Source of the DNA: Cylindrobasidium torrendii FP15055 ss-10
Taxonomy: Eukaryota > Basidiomycota > Agaricomycetes > Agaricales > Physalacriaceae
DNA: 64,000 nucleotides
Reading direction: 5' to 3'
NCBI GenBank assembly: GCA_000934385.1
Contig: KN880449.1
Location: forward strand, 65,012 to 129,011
Shown piece after piece: positions 37,671 to 49,000 of the stretch. The translations under genes were made by a program, and so were the position numbers. Positions within the stretch are counted from its first letter, which is position 1. Each line of letters starts with the position of its first letter. The notes below the pieces were generated by a model. That model had not been told where the DNA came from, ran no database searches, and saw only the letters and a list, made by a program, of their open reading frames with translations.

Positions 37671-38296
37671 AGAGGGCGAGTAGGATGGTCCTTATTCAAT
37701 ATCGACTGCGCCTTATATAGAAGCCAGGCCGGTGCTAGTGGGCCTTCACCTCGTTTCGAACAATGAAACGCTTACGTTATGACCTGCCTTAGACTACTGA
37801 ATGGTCTCAGAACTCCGTTGAGCCCAATATGCTCTGTTCGAGTGCCCCATGTGACATGGCGCAGTCAAAAGCAGTGTAATGTATATGTAATCACCACGAC
37901 GAGCCTAAGTTGAAGACTGCGCTAAAGGTACATACAAGGCACACCCATCGCGAACTTGGGAATTCAGTGTTTTGACGACTGGCAGCTGGGGGTCTCAGCT
38001 TTTTGAGCAGTGGTCAAACATAACTTAGCAATACTCAAGACTTTGTGACTATGACGGCGAACAGATATCGAGTTGTTCCTCAAGCTCAAGCTCCTCAGTA
38101 CTTCAGCGTACCACTCTAACAAGGGCGAAAAGTAATGTTGATCACACCGAATGAATCATAGATACCACACGAGCAGGCGTCTAAATTGTGTGAGAAAACA
38201 AGGAGAAATAGGCAGAATTAGCCACGATGGAGGGTATATACAGTTACATATATCGATAGATAAAAGCTGTTGCAACACTAACAAGTCATCACACCT
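37671..38296. other. Intergenic, GH16 3' end / peptidase promoter
   Basis: This 626-bp spacer lies between two minus-strand secreted-enzyme genes. It should include the peptidase promoter. No ORF, repeat or RNA gene was recognised. Confidence 0.45.
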
Positions 38297-39642
38297 TTAG
38301 TAGCCATCTTGGTAGAATGTCTTGATGGAGCGAATGGTCTATACCGCATTAGATGAGGCAGAAGTGTAGCGAGAGGGAAACGTACGAATTTCGCGTCCTT
38401 GAATGCGCTGCCCTTCTGAGTAACATAGTCCCATGGGTTGTTGAAGCCAGTGATTTCTGAGCAGGCTTTCTCCTGGCCGTTGCCCGGATAGCTCCAGACG
38501 CCGCTGGTGAAGGTACCAGCAAGGTTGATGTTCACGACAATGCGCATGTCTTTGAAGTGATCCTCAATCTTGCAGGACGGGGAGATGACGGAGATGAGGG
38601 CATCACCCCAGTTGGACGGCGTGGGCGTGTTGTTGTAAATATCTTGGGGGACCTGGCCCTGCTTCCAGTAGTAAAAGTGCACACCACTGGTCTCGAGAGA
38701 CACAGCAAGGGTACCTCCACCTTGGCTGTTGAAGGGTGGGCCGTAGCTGGAGTTATCATCGACGTTGAAGCCACAAGTCTCTGGGTTTGCAATGGCATCG
38801 CAGGATAGTTGATCCTTGACCTTAAGGGTAACCCCCCGTAAGGCGGATAGAAGAGATTTGTCGAGGTAGCAACCCTCGTTGGTGTGGACGGACATGACGT
38901 TCTGAGTGTACATGTTGACGCCCTCGAGGATATCAATCTCGCCAGAGGCGGGCCAGACACCATCACCGTTCATCCAGATAGCAGGCCAAACACCACAGAC
39001 AGCTGGCAGCTCCTGGACGTCGAGGATGACGAGGGAGCCTGTAGCCGACGTCAGCCTTGGACAAGTGATAGAAGTAGCAATTAGCACGCACCGACGTTGA
39101 AGGTATCCTTGGAGGTCATTCTGATAGACTTCCTCAGGCCATCAACCGCCTCGGTTGAGTCGATGCCAACGACGGCATTGCCATCTTCGTCTGTCCACAC
39201 CAGGCCAGACTTGCGGTCAGAATAGTACGCAGCGCCTTGGTTATCGGCTGCCTTGTTGTCGCTGCGATGAATGGTTAGAAGATGATACGGAGACACCTTT
39301 GGCAGCTCACAAGTTGAAGGCATCGAATAAGTCTTCGCCAGTCCAGTTGTTGCCGAGCGTCCAGCCTTCCGACGCACGACGGGTGAGGTTGCCGCTGTGC
39401 TCTGCTTCGAGTTCAACTTCGGCCTTGTTCTTGCCGGCTTTGACTTCGGCCTCAGTTTTGAGTTTGTCGCCAACCTCAACTTCGGCCTCGGCCTTGAGCT
39501 CGTCACCGAGTTTGAGTTCGAGTTCAGCATCGAGCCCATGGCGGCGCCTGTGACCGGCATGGCCGACGCGATACTTGCCGTGGATTTCGGCGGACGCAAC
39601 GGCAGCGAGCGTGACAAAAGACAAAAGAGTAGACGAGCGCAT
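38297..39642 (-). CDS. Glycoside hydrolase family 16 beta-glucanase, secreted
   Basis: The signal peptide is MRSSTLLSFVTLAAVASA (start 39642). It is followed by an unusual charged segment of about 45 residues with imperfect repeats (GDELKAEAEVEV, GDKLKTEAEVKA). The GH16 domain includes KSIRMTSKDTFNVGSLVILD and the catalytic motif WPASGEIDILEG, where the two glutamates act as nucleophile and acid/base. NVMSVHTNEGCYLD, SQGGGTLAVSLETSG and DMRIVVNINLAGTF follow. The last small exon gives TIRSIKTFYQDGY before TAA at 38297-38299. Related enzymes hydrolyse beta-1,3(4)-glucans of fungal or plant walls, so a role in wall remodelling or nutrition is inferred. The gene is divergent from SF3B4 across about 500 bp. 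Confidence 0.93.
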
Positions 39643-40148
39643 GGTGTCTATGGGGGGAGGTTACAAGAGATACAAACGAAAGTCGGGGAGGAACGAAAGA
39701 GGGCGGGGAGAATGGTCGTGGTGGGAGTCAACAAGAGCACTGAGAAAAAACTGCATGCGCGGTGGGGTACTTCATATATGTATGCCCGACTACGGCAGAG
39801 CGGCAAGATCTGACCGCAACGCTTCCCGAGCTTGCGCTTAACGAGCGTGCTGACGCCACCTGACTGCTGACTTTCAATTTCCTCCAGCGAGCCAAGTTGA
39901 ATTCTCTTGGGATTTTTCAGTGTTTTTTTGGCCCAGAACGTCCTCGACGAGCGACGGCAAATTGCTTGATAAAAACATCGGGAATCAATGCATTGGAGCG
40001 AGTAGTGGAGCGGGCGTGGAGTTCATTTGTGACATGAAACTGCACGTGGGTTTCTTAATTAAGCTGATCGGCGCAACAGGGCGGGTTGATGCGCCTTCTT
40101 CCGGCGCTCTTTTGCTTACGTACTCGAAATTTCTGGAACCGCACGATC
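39643..40148. promoter_or_regulatory. Divergent promoter, GH16 / SF3B4
   Basis: This 506-bp region separates divergent genes. A TATA-like CATATATG lies near 39774-39781, about 130 bases upstream of the GH16 ATG. No convincing ORF is present. Confidence 0.4.
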
Positions 40149-41326
40149 ATGGCGACGCGCCAACAAGAGGACCGAAACCAAGAAGCAACAGTATACTTGG
40201 TCAGTATGACTGTAGCAATGGATTCCAATTCTCACGTTCGCTAGGGTAATCTCGATGAGCGGTGTACAGACGCGCTAGTATGGGAATTGATGTTGCAAGC
40301 TGGTCCTGTTTGTATGTTCGTTCCCCTCCCGAATGTGTCCGTCTCACCATCACTTGTCCAGCAAATGTGCATCTACCAAAAGACCGCGTTTCCATGGCGC
40401 ATCAAGGCTACGGTTTCTGCGAATTTCTGACCGAAGAGGACGCGGAATATGCATGCAAAATCATGAACCAAATCAAGCTGTGGGGAAAACCAATTCGCGT
40501 CAACAAGGTGCGTCCATCATCAAGATTTGTGAAAGTAGTCTCACACGCTTTCATTAGGCTTCGTCAGACAAGAAGGAACTCGACGTTGGCGCCAACTTGT
40601 TCATTGGCAATCTGGATGACAATGTGGACGAGAGGCTATTGTACGACACCTTCCAAGCGTTCGGGACTATGACCTCTACCGCAAAGGTGCGTGATACATA
40701 GCGCTATGTTGGACGATGTCTTGACGCAACTGCAGATTGCACGCGACCCAAGCTCTGGAATGTCCAAAGGCTACGGTTTTGTCGCGTATACAAACTTTGA
40801 ATACTCCGACGCGGCTATCGAAGCTATGAACGGCCAATTCCTTATGAACAAGCCTATATCCGTTCAATACGCATTCAAGAAGGACGGCAAGGGCGAGCGT
40901 CACGGTACCGAGGCCGAACGTCTACTCGCTGCCCAAGCCGTCAAGAACAAAGCTCTTCCGCCTGCTGCACGCCCCCCGCCAGGGCCCGTCCCCTTTGGTT
41001 CTCAGCCATCCTTCAACAATGGATTCCAAGGCCAATTTGCCGGCGCACTCTCACAGCAGGCACCTCCGCCGCTACCGCCTGGTTTCTCAGCACCGCAGAT
41101 GGGTGCACCACCAATGGTCCCGATGATGGCGCCGCCAATGGGGATGATGCCTCCAATAGGTATGGGCCCGCCACCGATGGGAATGGGTCCGCCACCGATG
41201 GGCATGGCTCCTCCGATGAGCATGGGCGGGGCACCTGGGATGTTCGGAAACTTCCCTCCTCCACCTCCCGCTGGCTTTTCCATGCCAGGGTACCCGCAGA
41301 ATGGAATGATGCCCCCTCCTCGATGA
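40149..41326 (+). CDS. SF3B4: Splicing factor 3b subunit 4 (SF3B4/Hsh49)
   Basis: This is an RNA-binding subunit of the U2 snRNP SF3b complex that contacts pre-mRNA near the branch site. The first exon ([17 protein letters not shown]) joins across an intron to [20 protein letters not shown], and the next exon gives [20 protein letters not shown]. This completes RRM1 (RNP2 and RNP1). RRM2 follows with [20 protein letters not shown] and [20 protein letters not shown]. The C-terminal third is Pro/Gly/Met-rich with [13 protein letters not shown] repeats, as in all SF3B4 proteins. The stop is TGA at 41324-41326. Introns at 40201, 40315, 40508 and 40686 are short. It is convergent with the CNH-only gene. 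Confidence 0.95.
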
Positions 41327-41694
41327 TGCATTTTATTGTAGCTGTATTTGTGATGCTGTTCATAATCGACAGGTTCTCGTGTTGACTGGGTGGATGTTCG
41401 AGTTTGCGCGCTATACCAGTGTTCGACATCTGTCGAAAGGCTAATCAAAGTTCGTATAGTGACTATAGCCCTATTGACGGTGTGAATGAGGCCACTAGTG
41501 GTGACTGAGATAGTCAAGTCGATGATAAAGTGGGGTTGTTCGTGAACACGGCCAAATATCCAGGCAAATCTGGGAGGAGGATGTACATATAGCTAGGTGG
41601 GTAATCGAGCTTAGTCCAAATATGTGTTGTATATCATGCCAAATCGTTGTCGTGTTCATCAGTATAAGCTCAGCACTCAACGTCCAGTCGCTAG
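41327..41694. other. Convergent 3' intergenic, SF3B4 / CNH gene
   Basis: This 368-bp spacer separates two convergent stop codons. Nothing beyond presumed 3' untranslated regions was recognised. Confidence 0.45.
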
Positions 41695-43090
41695 CTACGG
41701 ATTATTACAGGTTTTGGAACTTCGGGTATCGCTTTCTGTCTGGGTATGTGTGCGACTTCCCAAGCCACTGGGAGGCTGGGAATTCAAATGTAGGTTGTAG
41801 ACCTGGTCGTCGCTTGCCAATATAATCTGCTTCCATCGTTGATACTTGTTTTCGTCACCTACAGCATCCTCGGGAAACGGTTGGTCGTACGCAAAGAGAG
41901 TACGAAGGTTTGAGCCGTGGATTATCTGGACCAACTGCCCAGAAATAATGTCGTATATCTCCATGCCAGAAGAGCTGAATGCGATAAGGTAAGGGTTTCG
42001 TAATGCTAGAGCAAAGAAGGTTAGATTGTGTTTCTGAAGGAGTATTGTCGGGAGACGAGCCTACCATACGCAGTTCGCAGGGTGTGCCATTGAAGAAAGA
42101 AAGCCCTTCTCGTCCATCCCCCCGTTTTGTCGACGTAGAACGCGCATTCTAAGGAATCGAATCCAGTTAGTCTCGATATGCAGGCGAATTGAGCGTGCGC
42201 ACCTTCAAGACATACTAGAAATTCAAGATCTGCTTCTATTCGACAGGAATAAATCGCCAGTGGACGGGGACGCCGTTGGACAGGCAGCAGTTTGACGCTA
42301 GACTTCGATGCGGAGAGCAGGGATTGCATAGCAAGTGTGTCGGGGTTCATAACATCAAAACCCTGGGGGCGCCCCAGCAATATGCTGACTGTGGCAAAAT
42401 GGAAAGAAAATACGTTCTTGGGCAGTGGAAACTCCTACACGGAATGCAGGATTATCGTTGTGTGTTGTATAGAAGAATGCGCACCTTCCGCTTCCTGAGC
42501 ATACTATCGTGCCTGTCGCTGAAGACCTCGAAGAGTCTACAAGTGATGTCGAGTAGCGCTACCTTCGCGACGGCAACCATTGTCTTCTCGCCCCGCATGC
42601 CCGTCTTGAAGAAAGCAACGTCTGAGCATATGCGCGTCCCATACTTGACACCTGTGACAAGATTTCCTTCGTAAAGAACTCCCATGGGGAATACCATGAG
42701 AGAGTGGTCTGCAAGACAGCGATGAGTAGCTCTTCAGCGATTGATGATGACAGTGAACGCGCCTGCGACGGCAAGAAAGAGCCGATGAGACTCGAGGACG
42801 TCTACCTGCGAGACGTCTCGCAAAGCGAGAACCTTCTTAGGTCTCGTACAATGCATCCCCGCTGATTGACCTTCACCCATGTAAATGCCATCGTTGGTTC
42901 CGTACAGAATGCATCTCCCATTCTCGATGGGCACCGCACAGTTGACCTTGTTCTGGCCGACGAAGAACGCTTCGCTGACCAGTTCAGGGTGGAAGACTTC
43001 TTTGAGCTCGACAGTCTCCAGATCGTTGGTGCTCATACTTCGTGGTGGTCGTTTAGAATAAGATGTCACACGGCGAAAAAGCCGGCGCAT
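41695..43090 (-). CDS. CNH (citron homology) domain-only protein, RhoGEF paralog
   Basis: This gene carries a CNH domain but no DEP, DH or PH domain upstream. The first ATG in the coding frame is at 43090 (MRRLFRRVTSYSKRPPRSM); an internal ATG at about 43042 is an alternative start. The CNH strands match the RhoGEF at 25-30 kb: AFFVGQNKVNCAVPIENGR, LYGTNDGIYMG, KKVLALRDVSQVDVLE, then GTRICSDVAFFKTG, ECAFYVDKTGGWTRRAFFLQ and IIHGSNLRTLFAYDQPFPED. Exon 1 ends at 42763 and exon 2 starts at 42708; the 54-nt intron begins with GC rather than GT. All other introns are GT-AG and the frame stays open to the stop at 41695. CNH domains bind small GTPases or scaffold signalling proteins, so this could compete with the full RhoGEF. 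Confidence 0.82.
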
Positions 43091-43491
43091 CGTAGTAGGA
43101 CGCAGAATTGCAGAACCATGTAGACTCTCACGCCGCGTGGGTCTATTACAAACCGCTTTCCTGCTTTGTCTTGCTCTGGTGCTTCTCTGTTGGGCCGGAG
43201 CCTGAAGGCCTGAAGGCCTGACGCGCTGGGGTTCTGATGGTTGTGATAGAGATAGCCCGAGATACAATGCTTCCAAGGATTCCAATTTCCAAAATTGCAC
43301 GCCAGAAGTTCAGGACACAGCCGGGGGGTCGACGAGAGCCCGGCCGGCTGTGAACAAAGGCAACAGGTACGCGCCCGATCGTCCAGCTACTAGCATATAG
43401 CAATCGCTGTAAGTCACTATCAGCCGCTATAGGCAAGTGAGTTCTTGTGCTAGAATGAGTATCGTTATTCTCATGGAATGCTCGCAAAATG
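43091..43491. other. Intergenic upstream of the CNH-only gene
   Basis: This 401-bp region was checked for DH or PH homology on the minus strand and none was seen, which supports the CNH-only reading. A short perfect tandem of the 9-mer CCTGAAGGC sits near 43201-43220. Confidence 0.5.
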
Positions 43492-45573
43492 TCATGGTCT
43501 CGAGTAATCTTCTATCTGCTCGTCCGCCGCCTTGACACTCCCATCGTCTTTCGCAAGGGGAGCATCACTGGTCACCACCTCGTCTCCAAACTCCGCAGCG
43601 ATTTCCTCGAGCGTCTTTCCTTTCGTCCTGGAAGATCTGGCTGAGAATTGAACTCAACCAAGCAGAAAACGAACGCACTCTGGGAACATGAAGAAAATCG
43701 ACACAGTCGTGAGGAAGGTCGTTCCGACAAAAACGTCTGCGGACAGCTCGTTATACAAAGTCGTTAGTTCAGACATCAATACACCGCTTACAGTAAAAGT
43801 TGGCCCCGATTGTAGCAAAGGCCGTGGGTCCTGCCTGGGTGACCGCAATATTGAACACAAAATGCGACAGCGACGCAAGGCCAGTCCTATGGTGCTTTCG
43901 GTTAGAGATCGCGCTAGTTAGTAGAAATTGAACATACACAGTGCTTCGCAAGTGTATGGGCAAAATTTCGACTCCATAGAGCCATGTTGTGCTGTTGAGC
44001 ATCAAGACTGGAAAAACAATCAGTAGATCGTCGCAAGGTGCTATACTATAGCTCACAGTAGATCGCGTTGTAGATGTATATTCCCAGGATTGCGAAGCCC
44101 TTTCCGACTTGATTGTCGGAGCCTTGGAAGAAGTGTGTCACTGGGTAGTGTGTCAGGACTAGGGTCGAGTGTGCACATCGAGCAACTCACTGAGAGCACA
44201 GTATACAAGGTCAACGCAGAGCCCCCCGAATCCAAAGAGGAGCATTGGATAGCGTCCGATGAAATCCAGGAGCTTGAGCTAAAGAGATTGTCAGCCATGT
44301 TTTTTGGGAAGCCTTTGTAATGCATATGACGGACCGAGACGCAGTTCACAAGCAAGCTAATAGTACCATATACGCCCGCCAGAAGGAGAATCGTGTGCCC
44401 TTGCATGCCCAGACCTTTATAGAGGGTGGTTTGGTAATATCCGAGCACATTTGTCCCAGCCAGGGAAGTTGCAGATTGAACAATAACTGCGATGATGACT
44501 CTCTTCTTGTACTTGCGCCATGCCTCCTTAATACCAGGGAGTTCGATGGACTGTATATTCTCTTAGTATATACGAAACCACTATACGCACCGTGGCTACG
44601 TACCTTCTCGTACAGAATCTGTTCGCGCATATCTTCGAATTCTTTGTGCAATGCTGCGGCGTCCAGGTCCCCGCGGATGCGGGTGAACGCTTGTCGAGCT
44701 TCGTCATCTCTTGCATGCCGGATGAGCCATCGCGGCGAGTCTGGGAGAACGAACTGAAGTCCGATGAAAAGAATGACGCCGGGAGGTATCTGCATGGCCA
44801 GCGGGAAGCGCCATTGAAACTCGCTAGTATCTGGTGCATATCCACAAGCAAACCCTACCCAGTTCGCTGTGCATGTTCCCATACTGATAAGCAAGCCTGA
44901 TATTCCACCAATGACACCACGGATTTCTGGAGGGCTATGAAGCGAGTCAAAACGCAGTCTAGAATGAACGGTAAGGTATGGTGCGCACGATATTTCCGAG
45001 TTGTAAATGGGAACCGTGCTGACAAGGGCGCCTACTGCTACGCCAGTGATGATGCGGCCAGCAAGAAACATAGCGTAGTTCTGGGCCGAGGTTTGTATAC
45101 AAGTCCCAATCGTAACCTGGTGAATGTTATTTGCTGGACGTTCGTCCGTGTACTGGTACATACAACGATGCACATAAGCTGCATGAAGCGCTTCCTCCCT
45201 AGCTTATCACCTATCAACATCTGCAGGAGAGCACCGAACGCCTCTCCGGCGATGTACGTTGCGACAATGGCGCCTGTTGCCGCATTACTGGGATGCCCCA
45301 TGTCTATTCAAAACAAAGCAGTAAGACTCGAGAGGACGAGATAGCGATGTGTTGACTGACACTCTTTGAAGCTTTCATGAGCAATGCTTGTGGTGATAAT
45401 CCCAGTGTCGTAGCTATTCACTTGTTATGGCTACAAGCACATCGACCATGTACGATAACTGGACATACCCAAACAAAAACGATCCTAGGGCTCAATGAGT
45501 TCCACTGCCTACAAACTGAGCTTCACATACCGAGTCCAGCGAAGAGACCGGTGAGTACGACATAGGCGCGCAT
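43492..45573 (-). CDS. MFS sugar transporter (hexose/lactose permease type)
   Basis: This is a twelve-helix plasma-membrane sugar porter. The start at 45573 (MRAYVVLTGLFAGL) is followed by SYDTGIITTSIAHESF and the loop 2-3 motif GDKLGRKRFMQ. FLAGRIITGVAVGALVSTVP and SPPEIRGVIGGISGLLISMG cover helices 4-5. The central loop has DSPRWLIRHARDDEARQAF, the usual sugar-porter PESPRWL-like signature. QSATSLAGTNVLGYYQTTLY and EILPIHLRSTVYV are in the C half. The end has PETKGKTLEEIAAEFGDEV, rejoined across an intron, and finishes EDYSRP with TGA at 43492-43494. The first intron boundary (GL to SYDTG) is the least certain. The substrate is probably a mono- or disaccharide. Confidence 0.9.
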
Positions 45574-46057
45574 CGGAGTGGGAGTGAGAAAGGAATTGGG
45601 ACGGTTCTATAGCCATCTTGCCGGGCTGCTATTTTATACTTCCATCTATCCTTTTGGCCCCGTGAGCTTGTTCAAATCCAATGGCGCCCCAGTGTCATCT
45701 GACGAGTACAACTACCAGTCAGGTCAAAGTGCAATTTGGATCAACGCGATGCGGCCCAAAACATAGCGCCGGAAGGCATGATACCAAGGGGAAATTGGAT
45801 TATAATGGAGAGAAAACAGCAAAAAATCGGTCGGAAAAGCGTAGACTTTTGGTTTAGTCCATGGGCGGGAACAAGAAAGCGGCAATAGGCTGAGCGGCGC
45901 ACCGGCCCGTCAGTTTCCGGGTCGCGATCACGTGCCCTAGTATTGGACCTTGGACTGTCACTGAGGCCTGAGGGGCCGAGCGGCCAGGGTCGCTGCAAAT
46001 GTATGTTGCGTATCAATGCCATCAATATACTGTTCCAGCTACAACACATACATCCGT
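45574..46057. other. Intergenic, sacsin-like copy B 3' end / transporter promoter
   Basis: This 484-bp spacer lies between two minus-strand genes and should contain the sugar transporter promoter. It has GC-rich GGCC-type palindromic words near 45960-45990 but no recognised gene. Confidence 0.4.
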
Positions 46058-49000
46058 CTAATCTTCCTCATATAAACCCACTCGCCTAATTTCCTCCGCA
46101 TTTCTCTCGCGAAAGTCCCTGCAACAAGCAGCCAGGCTTGTTGCCTCATAGCGCTCCGCAACATCCAGAACTAAAGTTGAAAATTTAGGCTAAAAGACTT
46201 CGAGGCGCGAAAGAAATCCTTACTTGCGCGGTATGTGTTTGCTTGACACAGGCGATGTGAAATAAGTACGCGACTAGCCTCGTCCTGCAGCTCCTTCATT
46301 TCCCATTCATGCGCCGATTGAACAAGTCCCAAGAGGTCTTCAAGAATGGCTCCAAGTGCGTCGGGCGTCCTCTCCCCTCCTTCAAAACGGGCTAATGGAA
46401 TGGTCCCGGTGTATACAAAATCTTTGACTGCTAGTCAGTCCTAATCAACACCTTGGTTAACGACGAGACACACCGAGGAACATCTGCGCGCCATGCGCGC
46501 TCCCGGGGAAGCGAAATGTGCCATTCTCTTGCTCAGCCATCCTGATAGTGAAAGCAGTCTCAAAGTAAGGACTGAGGGCGCCCAGAAGCTGGCTGTGCGC
46601 TTCAAGGGAAGCGGTCGATCCCTCATCTTGAGGCCCTCTCTGTGGCACGAATGTAATGTCACACATATTCCCTAAAAGCCTCATTCTGTCGAAGGCATGG
46701 CGAATGGCAGCATCCTCGCGAGATGACGAAGCGGGTGGAAGGTCGAGCCTTGGAGGTGCAATGAAACCGATGTCTGCTACTCGAAGAAGTGACCGATATT
46801 GACTAAGGTAGTCGCGAACCGCGTACACTTGGCCGTCAATCGTGGGCATATCGGCATCCATGGAGATGAGCTTCGACGACTGGAGGAATTGCCAAGGGTC
46901 TGTAGAGGGATCGTCTACATTCAAGAATAGTTGCTCGCTCTGCAGCGCGCGCAGGCGTGCACGCAGATCCGCCTCGTGTGTCACCGCAAATGAATCGAGA
47001 CGCTGGTATGTCTCTTTGATATCTTCGAGTAGTACCAAGTCCCCAGAGTGGTCTGCAGCGACCTGCAATACTAGGACAAGGAGGTGATTGACCTTGTTTG
47101 AGTCAGTATGTGTTCGAAACTGATCACAGTGATAAAATCAACTTACCACGACGTCAACAGTTATGTCTGCAAACACATTTGCATGGATAGTCAAATGTTC
47201 ATGGATATCCTCCTCGTCGCATAGTGCTAACTGTGACCAGCAAACAGCTGCATTCCTCTTCAGGACAACATCACGCGGCGCTACCACGTCTCCAAATTGG
47301 TGAGCCACATACTCTGTCATCTCCCAAGACACCTCCTCTGTTCTTGTAGTCACATTCACACGAGGAACAAAGGACAGTGGCCTGACGTCGGACAGGAATT
47401 CGTTACACGAATCAATCAGTCCTAGCCCTGGACTTGTTTTGTAAAGGTCAAAGAGATCAGCCGCGCGGGGCCGAACTGTGTCGGCGGTCGTGTTTCCAGA
47501 ATGGAGTTCATCGTGTATCACTCGGGCGCATACCTTGAGAGAGCCAAGGTCGACGTTTTGACGCAACCCTGCGTCTCGTAGACGAGGGAGCAGGTCACGG
47601 AACTCGCGGTGAACAGAATATTCTTGATGGCCTCCCAGTACGGTCGCAAATAGATGAACTTCGTCGACGTCAAAGAGTTCCGTGACGAGTCGGAGGGCCC
47701 CGTTACCATCTGGGACTTTGATGCCAGACACACTCCCGAGTACAGTGAGAATAGTCCGAATGAATTCATGATAGAGAGGGAGGTCCGAGGCTGGGAGCCT
47801 TTCCGGCATGTTCACGAAGTCGACAACATTGTGGCAGTCGAGAGTCCTGAGTGAATGTCTTGTGTTGCTGCTGCGATTCGTAAAGCTCAACTGGCCGATA
47901 GAACAAGTCGACGTTTCCACCAACTTGAGCTGTGAGTCTAAGTATGCCTCGACAGACTGAATATCGATACCCTCGGGCAAGAGAAATGCTTCATCGGCAG
48001 ACACGAGCTCGTCCCTTCCATGACAACGTGCAGTCCATATGGGCAATCGCCGAAGTCCTTCTAATAGAGAGTAATTGGAGATATTGTTGATAACCGTCGA
48101 AGACACCCGCGTACGCATCCAGCTAGCAAGCACGGCGTGGTCCGCTACTGGTAGATCTTCGAGTTGCCTTCCTGTCCGGACCATATACTCGACCAGGAAA
48201 TCTAACGCAAACGGCTTCCCCACGTAGTCGCGATTCTGTGGAACATCCTCAACAATAACAATGTCGAGCCTGTCAATAACTCGAGAGATGTCACTCCACA
48301 AGGTATCCTGAATGACGGTCTGTGATGGTGGAAGCAGTGCATTTGTTTGGGCGAAGGCAATGGACACATAATGTCCGGTCGCTGTCGAGATGAGAGGCAG
48401 GCGTCGAAATTGAGGATGCTTGTCCATGTCGGGAGGAAGATGTGCCAGGGCAGTGGGATCATGGCGCGCATTCCAGAATTGCTGAATCCAGCCTACCTGC
48501 TCGTCCGTCATAAGAACTCGCTCGGACTCGATAGCACCCAGTCTTTCTGAGGCCATCTCAATGATGCCCTGTGCATCCAACCTTTTGACTCCTGGCATCT
48601 TCTGTTCCAACATCGCCTCAATTGTTTTATGGTGGTATCGATGCGAAAGCATTTGTGACGGTGTGAATACATTGTCGACAGGGTGATCATGGAAATAGTA
48701 GATCACTGCGTTAGAGCGAGGAATAGTCGCAATCGAACCGTCTTGAAGGTACAGCAACGGAAGGCTAGTCACCGACAGTTTGGCGTTCAGCAAGTAGTTG
48801 AGAAGGCTTTCTAGGAGTTGGTGGCTCTTCTCCTGATTAATGACCCACTCCTTCAACTCGTTGGGATATCGGCCCAATAATTCCTGGACAAATGATGGAG
48901 ACACTGGGCTGAAGGTGTCCTTCTCGATCTGTGATGCGACGTGCCCAGGAGGTTTTACGATTCCAATGTCTGTAGAATTCGCAAGACCCTCAAGCACTTC

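Noticed and set aside
43201..43220. Tandem CCTGAAGGC repeat near the CNH gene
   Set aside because: Only about two copies; too short to be more than a chance microsatellite.
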